Both the position numbers and the translations under genes were made by a program. This document shows, in pieces, positions 27,294 to 35,571 of a DNA stretch of 64,000 bases (positions within the stretch are counted from its first letter, which is position 1; each line of letters opens with the position of its first letter). This DNA comes from Streptomyces sp. NBC_01142. GTDB lineage: Bacteria > Actinomycetota > Actinomycetes > Streptomycetales > Streptomycetaceae. The stretch is from positions 2,616,501 through 2,680,500 of the forward strand of contig NZ_JAPEOR010000002.1 of assembly GCF_026341125.1 (NCBI RefSeq), read 5' to 3'. Under the pieces are notes generated by a model. It saw only the letters and a list, made by a program, of their open reading frames with translations, was not told the origin of the DNA and searched no databases.

Positions 27294-27866
27294 CTATGCC
27301 TGGGCGAAGCGCCAGGCCCCAGAGTCGGTTTGGCGGTTGGAGTAGTAGCTGGTGAGGGCAGTGTGCAGGCCGCCCCCACTGGGGGCGCCGCCGCCGCTGA
27401 TGTCCAGCCAGCCGCCGTTGGCGTTGCTGTAGTTGCTCAGGAGGTGCACCACATCGCCGGTGCGGATGGCGCCGTCTTGGGGCGAGGAGGACTCGGCGAA
27501 GAGGAACCACTCGCCGGTAGAGGCTCCGCGGTTCGGTGCCGCCGACGTGTAGACGCCGTATTTTCCGCCGGTGGAGCCCGCGACCGGGCCTCCGTTCACG
27601 TCCAGGTAGCTCGTGTTGCCGAACTGGTTCACCAGGTGGACGAGGTCTCCCGAGAGCACCGTTGCTCCGACAGGCTTGGGCGTGGGGCTCGCTGAAGCGA
27701 TCTTCCAGGTGCCGCTGAGGCCGCCGCGCGTGGAAGTCGAGGCCGTTTGGACCGCGTAGGCAGCACCGGACGGCCCGCCCGCAGTGACGTCCAGGAAGCC
27801 GCCCGCCCAGTTCGAGTATCCGTTCTGCAGCGAGACCGCGTCCCCGTACTTCAGCTCATTGGTCAT
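27294..27866 (-). CDS. Three-repeat beta-trefoil lectin-like protein
   Basis: 190 aa. The ATG at 27866 has a GGGAG site. Three repeats of about 60 residues each begin GD.V.L.N.Y, continue to a G(G/S).(L)D(V/I) strand and end in a .(G)(T/E/A)W(K/R/F).. strand. Examples: YGDAVSLQNGYSNWAGGFLD ... GTWKIAS; SGDLVHLVNQFGNTSYLD ... GEWFLFAE; TGDVVHLLSNYSNANGGWLD ... GAWRFAQA. Threefold repetition with a W/F strand is characteristic of beta-trefoils. No signal peptide is present, so it is cytoplasmic or released non-classically. Carbohydrate binding is inferred from the fold only. Confidence 0.72.
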   Translation of the reverse strand: MTNELKYGDAVSLQNGYSNWAGGFLDVTAGGPSGAAYAVQTASTSTRGGLSGTWKIASASPTPKPVGATVLSGDLVHLVNQFGNTSYLDVNGGPVAGSTGGKYGVYTSAAPNRGASTGEWFLFAESSSPQDGAIRTGDVVHLLSNYSNANGGWLDISGGGAPSGGGLHTALTSYYSNRQTDSGAWRFAQA

Positions 27867-28204
27867 AACTCTCCCTTGTGCTCCCTGCACAGCCCCATGG
27901 AAGGGCCGCGCGCCGATCGGGAAGCTATCCACCAGTTGGGACCGAGAAGCAGCTTTCATTTCAAATGGCTTAAATTGGACTGAATCGCCGGGTTGCGCGA
28001 CCCGGTACCTACGGGGCTGTGTGGAGACTTTGCGGCCAGCAGCTGGCCACGCCGGACGACTACCTGCCCAGCCAGCACTGGAAGCCGCTAGAAGACCGAT
28101 GAAGATCTTGCTCTGACCGCCTGACTCACCCCGGATTGCCGGTAAATGTCAATCGCCATGAACTTGGGCAAGCCAGGCGCGATTTCAAGATCTTCAGGAC
28201 ACTT
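27867..28204. other. 338-bp gap without a supported gene
   Basis: The first part is the promoter/leader of the lectin-like gene, with A/T-rich TTTCATTTCAAATGGCTTAA near 27955. At 28020-28101 the plus strand reads CGQQLATPDDYLPSQHWKPL before a stop, which looks like coding DNA cut off from its gene. I cannot name its source. Confidence 0.4.
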
Positions 28205-28699
28205 CTAGGAAGACGTCGCCACCTCCGCCCAAACGGTCTTGCCGATGGGGACACGGGGCGTCGTACCCCATCGACTGGCCAAGACGTCCACGAGGAGCAG
28301 ACCGCGGCCCGACTCGTCGCCGGGAGAAGGCGCGGGCGGATTGGTCGGGGGCCGGTCCGAGGAAGCGTCCGAGAGCTCGATACGGATCAGGCGCGTCCGC
28401 GCTTCGAAGGTCAGGCGGAGGTGGAAGCAGCGTCCGGGGACACGGCCGTGGCATACGGCGTTGGCGGCAAGCTCGGCGCTCAGCAGGGCAACGGTGCACG
28501 AGAGGTCCGACGCGGGCGGATACCCCCACTCCTCCAGACGCCGCACTGCCAGCCGTCGGGCCAGCCGCGCCCCACGGGCTGACGAGCTGAACTGCGCGGC
28601 GAACTCGTGGTCTTCGGCCCCGGAGTCTTGCGCTTCCTCTCCGAGCACCCCTACGGCCGATTCCGTCTCGCGCTCCGGGCCGTCGCCCGACATGGCCAT
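28205..28699 (-). CDS. ATP-binding anti-sigma-like protein (HATPase_c, RsbW/AbaA type)
   Basis: 164 aa from the ATG at 28699; a TTG at 28747 would add 16 residues and the choice is uncertain. GHKL-type boxes are visible: N-box LLSAELAANAVCHGRV near residue 90, G1-like DESGRGLLLVDVLASRWG near 140, and GKTVWAEV near the end. The family is the large Streptomyces set of single-domain RsbW-like kinases. It is divergent from an XRE gene and forms the third member of a WhiJ-like locus with XRE and DUF397. Confidence 0.85.
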   Translation of the reverse strand: MAMSGDGPERETESAVGVLGEEAQDSGAEDHEFAAQFSSSARGARLARRLAVRRLEEWGYPPASDLSCTVALLSAELAANAVCHGRVPGRCFHLRLTFEARTRLIRIELSDASSDRPPTNPPAPSPGDESGRGLLLVDVLASRWGTTPRVPIGKTVWAEVATSS

Positions 28700-28822
28700 G
28701 GTCTTCAGCACGTGCCGTCCATCCCAGTCCGTCGATCCTTCGCCCAACCCGCAGCGTGTACGGGTCGTGACGTTCCGTGCTCAAGAATCGTCCGGCGCGC
28801 CTACGCTCGGAAGGTGACGAAG

Positions 28823-28844
28823 CCTTACATCGCAAGCGGTAAGG
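28823..28844. promoter_or_regulatory. Inverted repeat before the XRE gene
   Basis: CCTTAC (28823-28828) and GTAAGG (28839-28844) are perfect inverted hexamers 16-37 bp upstream of the XRE start. A plausible autoregulatory site. Confidence 0.45.
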
Positions 28845-28859
28845 AACGGAAGTGAGCCC

Positions 28860-29804
28860 ATGGCCAAAGGAATTCAGCCCGAGGAGTCGATGGCCGCGCT
28901 CTTCGGCTCACGTGTCCGCAGACTCCGTACGGCCGCCGGACTGACCCAGGCCGAACTGGGCGCGAAGACGCACGTGGTGAGCACCCGAATCACACAGATC
29001 GAGCGATCGTCGGGAGCCAAGCCGACGCTGGAGCTGGCACGGGCGCTCGACGAGGCCCTCGGGGCGGACAACCTGCTGGTCGACCTGTGGCCGTACGTCT
29101 ACCGCGAGGCGTTCCCGGACTGGTCACGGGCGTTCATGGCGCACTCGGCGCGGGCGGTGACCATCGGGCAGTACGCGGCGCACGTCGTGCCTGGCCTCTT
29201 GCAGACGGAGGACTATGCGCGGGCCGTTCTGAGCGTCGGGCGCTCGCTCACCGGCGAGGAACAGTTGGAGGAACGTCTTGCCGCCCGCCTCGCGCGGCAG
29301 GAACGGCTCGGTTCGCCGGATCACCCGGAGCTGTGGGCGGTCCTGGATGAGGCGGTGCTCAGGCGGCCAGTCGGTGGCAGAGCTGTCATGCAAGGCCAGT
29401 TGGCCCGGCTGCTGGATACCGCTGCCGCGCCCCACATCACCGTGCAGGTGCTCCCCTTCGACCAGGGCGAGCACGACGCGATGGGCGGCTCACTGACCGT
29501 TCTGACGCAGCCGGACGGCTCAGAGGTCGCCTACACGGAAGGCGCGCACTACGGCCAACTCGTCGAGGATCCAGCCGAAGTCAGGCGCTTCACGGTGACC
29601 TACGATCGGCTGCGGGCAGCAGCACTGCCCCCGCTCATGTCGCTCGACATGATCCGATCCGTGATGGAGGACAACTACCGTGCAGCGACTGTCCCGTCCC
29701 GATCTGAACGCCGCCGCCTGGCGCAAGAGCAGCTACAGCAATCAGGAGGGGGGCGACTGCGTGGAGGTGGCGGACGGATTCCCCGGCGTCGTGCCCGTCC
29801 GTGA
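28860..29804 (+). CDS. XRE-family regulator with DUF5753 domain (WhiJ-like)
   Basis: 314 aa. The N-terminal helix-turn-helix is at about residues 17-70: RVRRLRTAAGLTQAELGAKT, VVSTRITQIERSSGAKPT. The DUF5753 domain runs over about 90-275 (YAAHVVPGLLQTEDYARAVL, ITVQVLPFDQGEHDAMGGSL). Homologues usually stop close to the start of the downstream DUF397 gene. Here the frame reads 125 bp into it, adding a basic, low-complexity tail (about residues 274-314, SERRRLAQEQ ... RRRARP). The tail is probably the result of a lost stop codon or a frameshift. WhiJ-type proteins modulate development in Streptomyces. Confidence 0.9.
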   Translation: MAKGIQPEESMAALFGSRVRRLRTAAGLTQAELGAKTHVVSTRITQIERSSGAKPTLELARALDEALGADNLLVDLWPYVYREAFPDWSRAFMAHSARAVTIGQYAAHVVPGLLQTEDYARAVLSVGRSLTGEEQLEERLAARLARQERLGSPDHPELWAVLDEAVLRRPVGGRAVMQGQLARLLDTAAAPHITVQVLPFDQGEHDAMGGSLTVLTQPDGSEVAYTEGAHYGQLVEDPAEVRRFTVTYDRLRAAALPPLMSLDMIRSVMEDNYRAATVPSRSERRRLAQEQLQQSGGGRLRGGGGRIPRRRARP

Positions 29805-29895
29805 CAGCAAGGCCCCGAACCGGCCCCCTCTCGTCTTCCCCGAAGCCTGCTGGACCTCGTTCATAGGCGAGTTGAAGGCCGCCGACCGGCACTGA
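29680..29895 (+). CDS. DUF397 small protein
   Basis: 71 aa from a GTG at 29680 with GGAGGACAAC upstream. The family hallmark is LNAAAWRKSSYSNQEGGDCVEVAD, followed by VPVRDSKAPNRPPLVF and a W near the end. DUF397 proteins are small partners of XRE/DUF5753 regulators; in WhiJ-like loci they are thought to bind or antagonise the regulator. The gene overlaps the XRE reading frame by 125 bp in a different frame, which is far more than the usual few bases. Confidence 0.92.
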   Translation: MQRLSRPDLNAAAWRKSSYSNQEGGDCVEVADGFPGVVPVRDSKAPNRPPLVFPEACWTSFIGELKAADRH

Positions 29896-30169
29896 GCCAC
29901 CCGGGGACCGGTGCGGGCGTCGGCCTCCCCGAGCCTCCGGAACCTCGTGCGCGGGGGTCCGGGCCGCAACGAACTCCCCCAAAGAACCTGGGGTGAAGAA
30001 CCACCTGCCCTCCCTCCCCTCCCCCGCGTCACCCAGACGGGTGACTGGCTTGCGGGGGCGGGAAGTTGGCGGTTACGTTCGCCGCAACAACCCCAGACAT
30101 ATGACGGCCCCCGGCCGGGACGGCAATCCCGATCGAGGGCCTGACCGATCAGGAAGAAGTAGCTTCCCG

Positions 30170-31150
30170 ATGGCTGAACCGCAGTCTAACGCGCGCCTGC
30201 GCGCCGACGCCGGAGCACCGACCTCCGGCGTGATCCACGTCCGTACGCGCCTCACCGTCGACTTCACGGTGATCGCCAACGCCCTTGCGCAGCGCCGCGG
30301 AAGCGCGGTCACGGTCGGCGTCGCGGCCTACATCGCCTCGCTGCCGGACGGCGCGTCCGTGAGCATCGCCACGCTGTGCGATCACTTCACGGAGGGCGAG
30401 ATCCTGATCTCGCGGGCGCTCCGGGAGTTGGAGGCCGCCGGCTACCTGGAGCGGCGCCGCGAGCGCGGGCCCGGCGGACTGATCCGTACCAGGACGTACT
30501 TCTACGATGTACCGGGCCGGGGCCTGCCCAGCCCGCCACCGCCGACGCCGCCACATCGTCGAAGGCCCGCGGCGGAGCCGGTACCCGCGCAGACACCCCG
30601 GCCGGAGGCCGCCCCGGGCACTCGCCCCGCAGCCCCCACTCAAGCCGGTCCTGTGCCTCGGCCCGAGCCCGCACAAGGGCTGACGCCTCCCACGGCACCG
30701 GAGGCAGGGGACGCCCCGGACACCGCGCCCCCTCCCCAACTCGCCGAGGACGACCCGCAAGCCGTCGCCATCCTCGCCTCGCTGCGTATCCGCGACCGAC
30801 GGCTGATCCTGTCCCGGCGGGAGGTCGCCGAACTCGCCCCGGCCGTCAGCCAGTGGCTCGCGCAGGGCACCGGACCCGAGGAGATCACCGAGTTCCTCAC
30901 CACCGGCCTCCCGGACCGCTTCCGTTGTCGACCGGCTCGGATCCTGGGCTTCCGGCTCCGCGACCTGCCCGTCGCCGCGCCCACCCAGGCCGCCACGCCT
31001 CCTGTCCTGCCCTGGCAGACCTGCGACGGCGGCTGCGAACGCGCCTTCCGCGCCGCGGAACCCGGCCGCTGCCGCGACTGCCCGCCCGACGACGTGACCC
31101 CGGCAGATCCCGCCATCACCCACGACGATCACCTGCGAGCGGCATGCTGA
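30170..31150 (+). CDS. Helix-turn-helix protein with Pro-rich linker
   Basis: 326 aa, ATG at 30170 with an AGGAAG site. Residues about 20-105 form a winged-helix domain (TVDFTVIANALAQRRGSAVT, then TLCDHFTEGEILISRALREL, then ERRRERGPGGLIRTRTYF). A Pro/Ala-rich linker of about 75 residues follows. A second helical region (ILSRREVAELAPAVSQWLAQ) and a Cys-rich end, CDGGCERAF ... CRDCPPDD, could bind a metal. This architecture recurs in Streptomyces as 'helix-turn-helix domain-containing protein'; its targets are unknown. Confidence 0.85.
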   Translation: MAEPQSNARLRADAGAPTSGVIHVRTRLTVDFTVIANALAQRRGSAVTVGVAAYIASLPDGASVSIATLCDHFTEGEILISRALRELEAAGYLERRRERGPGGLIRTRTYFYDVPGRGLPSPPPPTPPHRRRPAAEPVPAQTPRPEAAPGTRPAAPTQAGPVPRPEPAQGLTPPTAPEAGDAPDTAPPPQLAEDDPQAVAILASLRIRDRRLILSRREVAELAPAVSQWLAQGTGPEEITEFLTTGLPDRFRCRPARILGFRLRDLPVAAPTQAATPPVLPWQTCDGGCERAFRAAEPGRCRDCPPDDVTPADPAITHDDHLRAAC

Positions 31151-31230
31151 GCCAGGCGTGTGCCGCCGCTCCCCTCGTGGGAGCCTGGTTGTGCGACGAT
31201 GCGGGACCTGACAGCAGCGGGAGGTGGATC

Positions 31231-31887
31231 ATGGTCGACAGGTTCAGGGACGGGCTCCTCACACCTGCGGAAACGTCCGCCTACCTTGAGATTCCGTCGT
31301 CGACTCTCACCTCCTGGCTGAAGGGCAGAGCCGCCGGGGCCCCTCTCGTGCATCAGGTGGAGCCCGTGCGCAATGGCCGACCCTCGGTGCCGTTCATCGC
31401 CGTGGCCGAGGCCCACGTCCTGCGCTCCCTGCGCTCCCTCGGCCTGCGGATGAGCGAGATCAGAGAAGCGGCGGCCGCGGTGCGGGACGCCTTCGACACC
31501 CCCTACGGCCTCGTCTCGAAGCGGATCGCCACCGACGGCGTGGACATCTTCGTCGAGCACGGTTTCGGCGATCTGCGCAGAGCCCGGGACGGACAGGCCC
31601 CCATCCACGACGTGGTGTCCGAGTACCTCCGCTACCTGACCTGGGACGCGGACGACGATTTCCCTTCGAGTCTGCGGCTGAGGCAGTACCCGGATTCCGT
31701 TCCGATCGTGATCGACCCGAGGTTCGGTCGTGGTCTTCCCGTCATCGCGGCCAATCGCGTCCCGGTCAAGGCCGTCACCGACCTCTGGGAAGCCGGCGAG
31801 ACCGTCGAGGACATCGCCTACGAGTTCGACATGACCCCTGAGCAGGTCGACTCGTTGTGCCACGCAGTGGTGCATCTTGCCGCCTGA
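31231..31887 (+). CDS. DUF433 antitoxin with MerR-like N-terminus
   Basis: 218 aa. The ATG at 31231 is preceded by GGGAGGTG. The N-terminal part resembles a MerR-type helix-turn-helix (LTPAETSAYLEIPSSTLTSW). The C-terminal 55 residues are a DUF433 domain (GLPVIAANRVPVKAVTDLWE, then GETVEDIAYEFDMTPEQVDS). DUF433 proteins are antitoxins paired with PIN-like DUF5615/VapC45 toxins. The toxin gene follows with an 11-bp overlap, so the two are co-translated. The promoter probably lies in the 80 bp before the start and is autoregulated. Confidence 0.88.
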   Translation: MVDRFRDGLLTPAETSAYLEIPSSTLTSWLKGRAAGAPLVHQVEPVRNGRPSVPFIAVAEAHVLRSLRSLGLRMSEIREAAAAVRDAFDTPYGLVSKRIATDGVDIFVEHGFGDLRRARDGQAPIHDVVSEYLRYLTWDADDDFPSSLRLRQYPDSVPIVIDPRFGRGLPVIAANRVPVKAVTDLWEAGETVEDIAYEFDMTPEQVDSLCHAVVHLAA

Positions 31888-32263
31888 GTTCTTTCTCGAT
31901 CGCAACCTCGGGCGGCGAGTCGCGGAGGAACTGAGAGCGCGCGGATGGGCGGTTCACTGCATCGCCGACGTCTTTCCGACAGACGCGCAGGACATCCCCG
32001 ATGAGCAGTGGATCTCCCACGGCCTCGACCAGTCCTGGGTCCCCCTGTCGAAAGACGGCCGGATCAAGACGCGGGATCTGGAGATCCGGCCCGTGCTGGA
32101 CCTGGAAGCCGTCTTCTTCTACCTCGACAACCAGCAGCTACGCAGTATCGAGATGGTCGAGCGGCTCGACGCACACCGCAGCGCGATATACCGGGCCATC
32201 GAGAAGGGCGGCCCCGCCGCGTATGCGGCACAACGCCCCCGCGTCGAGCGCACCTGGCCCTGA
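31877..32263 (+). CDS. PIN-like RNase toxin (DUF5615/VapC45 type)
   Basis: 128 aa from a TTG at 31877; no ATG or GTG in this frame gives a full domain. Acidic PIN positions are visible: FFLDRNLG near residue 8, DVFPTDAQDIPDEQW near 32-45, and VPLSKDGRIKTRD near 56-68, which is the typical central motif of this group. PIN toxins cleave tRNA or mRNA. Overlap with the DUF433 gene supports a type II toxin-antitoxin pair. The rare start codon plus coupling would keep toxin below antitoxin levels. Confidence 0.85.
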   Translation: MPPEFFLDRNLGRRVAEELRARGWAVHCIADVFPTDAQDIPDEQWISHGLDQSWVPLSKDGRIKTRDLEIRPVLDLEAVFFYLDNQQLRSIEMVERLDAHRSAIYRAIEKGGPAAYAAQRPRVERTWP

Positions 32264-32282
32264 CGGCGGCACGACGCCCCCG

Positions 32283-35200
32283 TCAGGAAGAGGCGTCGAA
32301 CCAGCGGTCGCGGGCCAGTTCCTCCGTGCGGGACGGGTCCTCCAGCAGCGCCGCCACCTCGAAGCGGCGCGGCCACTGGCCCGCCGCCCAGGCCAGGCCC
32401 GCCGCCACGCCCTCCAGGGTCGACGCGTGGATCACACCGTCCGGGGTGCGGCGCCAGTCCAGTTCGACGCCGCCCGCCACCAGCTCCTCGTGCTCGACGT
32501 ACGTCGCAGGGGTGCCGCGGCCGAGCAGGACGTGGACCGACTCCGGGACCTCGTGTTCCTCGCCCTCCGTCGTCACCTCCGCCTCGACCGTCTCGCTCAG
32601 GCGCCGGACCTGGAACAGCTCCGCCAGCTCCGCCGCGCGCGCCGGGGAGACCGGGAGCAGCGGCAGGCCCTCGGTCAGCGGGAGCAGATCGGGCGCGTCC
32701 GCGACGACCGCGTCCGCCGCGTCGACCACCCGGACCTCGCCGTCCACGACCGCCCGCAGGTCGTCGGGGAGCGTGACCTGCTCCGGGTCGAGGTCCGCCA
32801 AAGCCGTGTACAGGGCGTGCAGTTGAGCGCCGGACACGCTGCGGGAGGGGTCTGCGAGGCGGCCCAGGAGCTCCGCCCCGCCGCCCGGTTCGTCGAGCAG
32901 CGCGGCGACCGAGGTGCGTACGCCCAGTGCCCGCAGTACCTGCACATCGTCGAAGCCCGTCGCGTCCACCGTGTCGTACAGGCCGTCCAGCAACGGGTCC
33001 CCGCCCGCCGCCCGCAGCCCCGCCGGCCGCCGCCCGTCCAGCACCGGATGGTCGCGCAGCCACCATGCGGTGTACGGGCGCACCGTCTCCGTCGTCCCGT
33101 CCGGAAGGAGGATCCGTACGGACTGGGTGAGCGCGTCCCGCAGCGGCGGCTGCGCCAGCAGCGTCAGCGCCTGCGGCCAGCGGTCGTCGTCCACCAGATC
33201 CAGGTCCCGTACGGCCACGAGCTCCGTGGCGACCGGCGGCACGGGCGTGTCCGGCAGCCGGTCGAGCACGTCCTCGCACCACACGTCGACCGCGTCCAGC
33301 AGACCCGTGTCGTCGGGCTCGGCGAAGTCCCCGTCGCGGGGCTCCAGTTCATCGGGGTCCAGGACGACGTCCGTGGCCCGCACCAGTGCGAAGTTCGCCA
33401 GCACTCCGCACGCGGCCAGCGGCTCCTCGCCCCAGCGTTCGGCCAGTTCCCCGTCGCAGAGCGCCAGCTCGCCCTCGCGCATCACCGAGGCGAACGGGCT
33501 GCCGGGCAGCACCAGTTCACCGGCCGGCGCCAGCTCCCCGTCCTCGTCGGTGAGCGCCAGCGCGCCCAGCCACGGCTCGTCGCCGGGCTCGAGATGCGCA
33601 TCCCGTACCAGCGCCAGCACGGTGTCCGCGAGTTCGTCGGCGTCCAGGGCGGCACCGTCCCCGACTTCGTCGTACCACACCTCCCCCGACTCCATCGATC
33701 CGGCGACCGCGGCCCGCACCTGCGGAGTCCTCAGTACGGCGCGCGGTGTCGCGGGCAGCGCGCCCAGCTTCTCGAGCAGCGGATGCGCGGCATCGGGGTG
33801 GACGACCTTCAGCCCGAGACGGGCCAGATTCGGCGGGGTCTGAGGCATCGGCAGCAGCGTCTGGCGGGGCCCGATCGTCGTACGGCCGTCGGCCAGCGGC
33901 ACGGGCAGCCCGGACAGCCGGTCCGGGTCGACCCCGGCCAGGCTGTCGTACAGCCGCCGCCACCAGCCGGGCTCGCGCTCGAGGCCGGCGAGCCGGTCGA
34001 CCGCCTCGGTCAGCGGCACCCGCGCGACACCGAGCGTACGCAGCTCCACGCGGCGCTCGAGACCCGCGGGGAGCAGGCACGGCAGCACCTCGGCCAGCAC
34101 CTGCACGGTCTCCGCGCCCGCGCCCTCCAGAACCTCCGCCTCGATCGGGCGCAGCCCGGCGGAGACATCCTGGCGATCCGGCAGCCCGGTGTCGGCGGAC
34201 CACTCGCCGGACACGTCGCGCGGCGCCGCTGCCTCGAGGAACGCCGTACGCGGCAGCCGCTGAAGGATCTCCGCCCGCAGCGCGCCGTCCAGCTGCCCCT
34301 TGCCGAGCGGGCCAGGCACCAGATCGATGGTGCCGACGCTCACCGGCTGCCAGTTGCCGAGCAGCTCGGCGTACGCGTCGGCCGCACGCTGCACCAGGAA
34401 GTCGGTGAGCCGCCCGGTGGCCGGATGGCGGCGGGTGGTGTCCAGCGGCAGCGAGGCGATCAGCAGCGCGGGCACGCCGAGGGGTTCGTCGGTGGGGGTG
34501 GGCGCGTGCACGACCGGGGCCGTACGCGGCCGGGCCGGCGCGCCCTCCTCGTCCACGGGCACGGCCCAGGTGACGGACCAGAAGGGCCGCAGCCGCTCCT
34601 CGGTGGGCCGGTCCGCGAGCAGCGCGGGCTCGATGGCACCGCCGTGGCTCACGACCCGCCAGCGCCGGTCACCCTGCGCACTGTCCTCGATGTGCACATA
34701 TGCGTCGCGCTGGGAGCGCTTCAACACCCGTACGCCGTCCGGGGTTTCGACGACGATCTCGGAGAGCCCGGCCAGGGTCAGCAGCAGCGCGTCGTCGATC
34801 CCGGCGAGCAGCCGCTCCACCAGGTCGACCGCCGCCCCGTCCCGCAGGGGCAGGACGACCACGGTGTCGTACCCGTCGGGGGCCGTCCCCTCGGCGGGCA
34901 GCGGCAGACGCAGCAGCGGTACGTGCCCGTCGCGGCGCCGCAGCTCGTCGCCGAGGCCGGGGCTCGCCTGGGCCGTCCGCCCGGCCAGTTCCCTGGCCTC
35001 CGCGAGCGACCAGCGCACACCGCCGTGCCGGCCGACGACGGCGGGCTCGTCGCTCACCGCGAGGACGGCCGCGAAGCCGACGCCGAAACGGCCGACGGCG
35101 GACTCGTGGCCCTCGCGCTTGGCGGAGGCCCGCAGGGTGGAGAGCGATTCGACGCCGGTCGCGTCCAGGGGCGCACCGGTGTTCGCGGCGGCGAGGACGG

Positions 35201-35453
35201 CGGGCTCGTCGCCGGTGGCGGGCCGCAGGGTCAGCCGGAGCCGGCCGGGCACCTTGGCGCGGGCGGCGGCGTCGGCGGCGTTCTGTGCGAGTTCGACGAC
35301 AAGACGGTCGCGGTACCCGCCGAGGGCGAGATCCTCCTCGGCGTTGGCGTCCTCACGGAAGCGGGCGGGACTGGCCCCCCACGCGTCGAGCACCCCGCGC
35401 CGCAGCCGTGCCGTCCCGAACGGGTCGGCCCACTCGGTCGTCCTGACGCTCAC
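32283..35453 (-). CDS. Sacsin/Hsp90-type ATPase-domain protein
   Basis: 1056 aa from a GTG at 35453. The N-terminal ~250 residues are a GHKL ATPase: RLVVELAQNAADAAARAKVP (N-box), AANTGAPLDATGVESLSTLR (G1-like), GRFGVGFAAVLAVSDEP (lid/G2). The remaining ~800 residues are Leu/Asp/Glu-rich with no recognisable domain. Proteins of this form in actinobacteria are annotated as sacsin N-terminal ATPase-like or 'molecular chaperone Hsp90'. A cytosolic chaperone role is inferred only from the ATPase fold. It is single-gene; the next gene upstream is 119 bp away. Confidence 0.85.
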   Translation of the reverse strand: MSVRTTEWADPFGTARLRRGVLDAWGASPARFREDANAEEDLALGGYRDRLVVELAQNAADAAARAKVPGRLRLTLRPATGDEPAVLAAANTGAPLDATGVESLSTLRASAKREGHESAVGRFGVGFAAVLAVSDEPAVVGRHGGVRWSLAEARELAGRTAQASPGLGDELRRRDGHVPLLRLPLPAEGTAPDGYDTVVVLPLRDGAAVDLVERLLAGIDDALLLTLAGLSEIVVETPDGVRVLKRSQRDAYVHIEDSAQGDRRWRVVSHGGAIEPALLADRPTEERLRPFWSVTWAVPVDEEGAPARPRTAPVVHAPTPTDEPLGVPALLIASLPLDTTRRHPATGRLTDFLVQRAADAYAELLGNWQPVSVGTIDLVPGPLGKGQLDGALRAEILQRLPRTAFLEAAAPRDVSGEWSADTGLPDRQDVSAGLRPIEAEVLEGAGAETVQVLAEVLPCLLPAGLERRVELRTLGVARVPLTEAVDRLAGLEREPGWWRRLYDSLAGVDPDRLSGLPVPLADGRTTIGPRQTLLPMPQTPPNLARLGLKVVHPDAAHPLLEKLGALPATPRAVLRTPQVRAAVAGSMESGEVWYDEVGDGAALDADELADTVLALVRDAHLEPGDEPWLGALALTDEDGELAPAGELVLPGSPFASVMREGELALCDGELAERWGEEPLAACGVLANFALVRATDVVLDPDELEPRDGDFAEPDDTGLLDAVDVWCEDVLDRLPDTPVPPVATELVAVRDLDLVDDDRWPQALTLLAQPPLRDALTQSVRILLPDGTTETVRPYTAWWLRDHPVLDGRRPAGLRAAGGDPLLDGLYDTVDATGFDDVQVLRALGVRTSVAALLDEPGGGAELLGRLADPSRSVSGAQLHALYTALADLDPEQVTLPDDLRAVVDGEVRVVDAADAVVADAPDLLPLTEGLPLLPVSPARAAELAELFQVRRLSETVEAEVTTEGEEHEVPESVHVLLGRGTPATYVEHEELVAGGVELDWRRTPDGVIHASTLEGVAAGLAWAAGQWPRRFEVAALLEDPSRTEELARDRWFDASS

Positions 35454-35519
35454 GCTGTGACTCCGCTCTCTCCGGTGTACCCGCTTCACCCGCGTACTGC
35501 CTTGCGGCCGAAGGTACCC

Positions 35520-35546
35520 CCTGCGGCGCGTTCAGCACGCCGCAGG
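35520..35546 (-). terminator. Terminator of the DUF3027 gene
   Basis: 9-bp perfect arms CCTGCGGCG / CGCCGCAGG (35520-35528 and 35538-35546) with a 9-nt loop, 26 bp beyond the DUF3027 stop. Confidence 0.65.
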
Positions 35547-35571
35547 CATCGTGGAGAGCTGCCGGAAGGGG

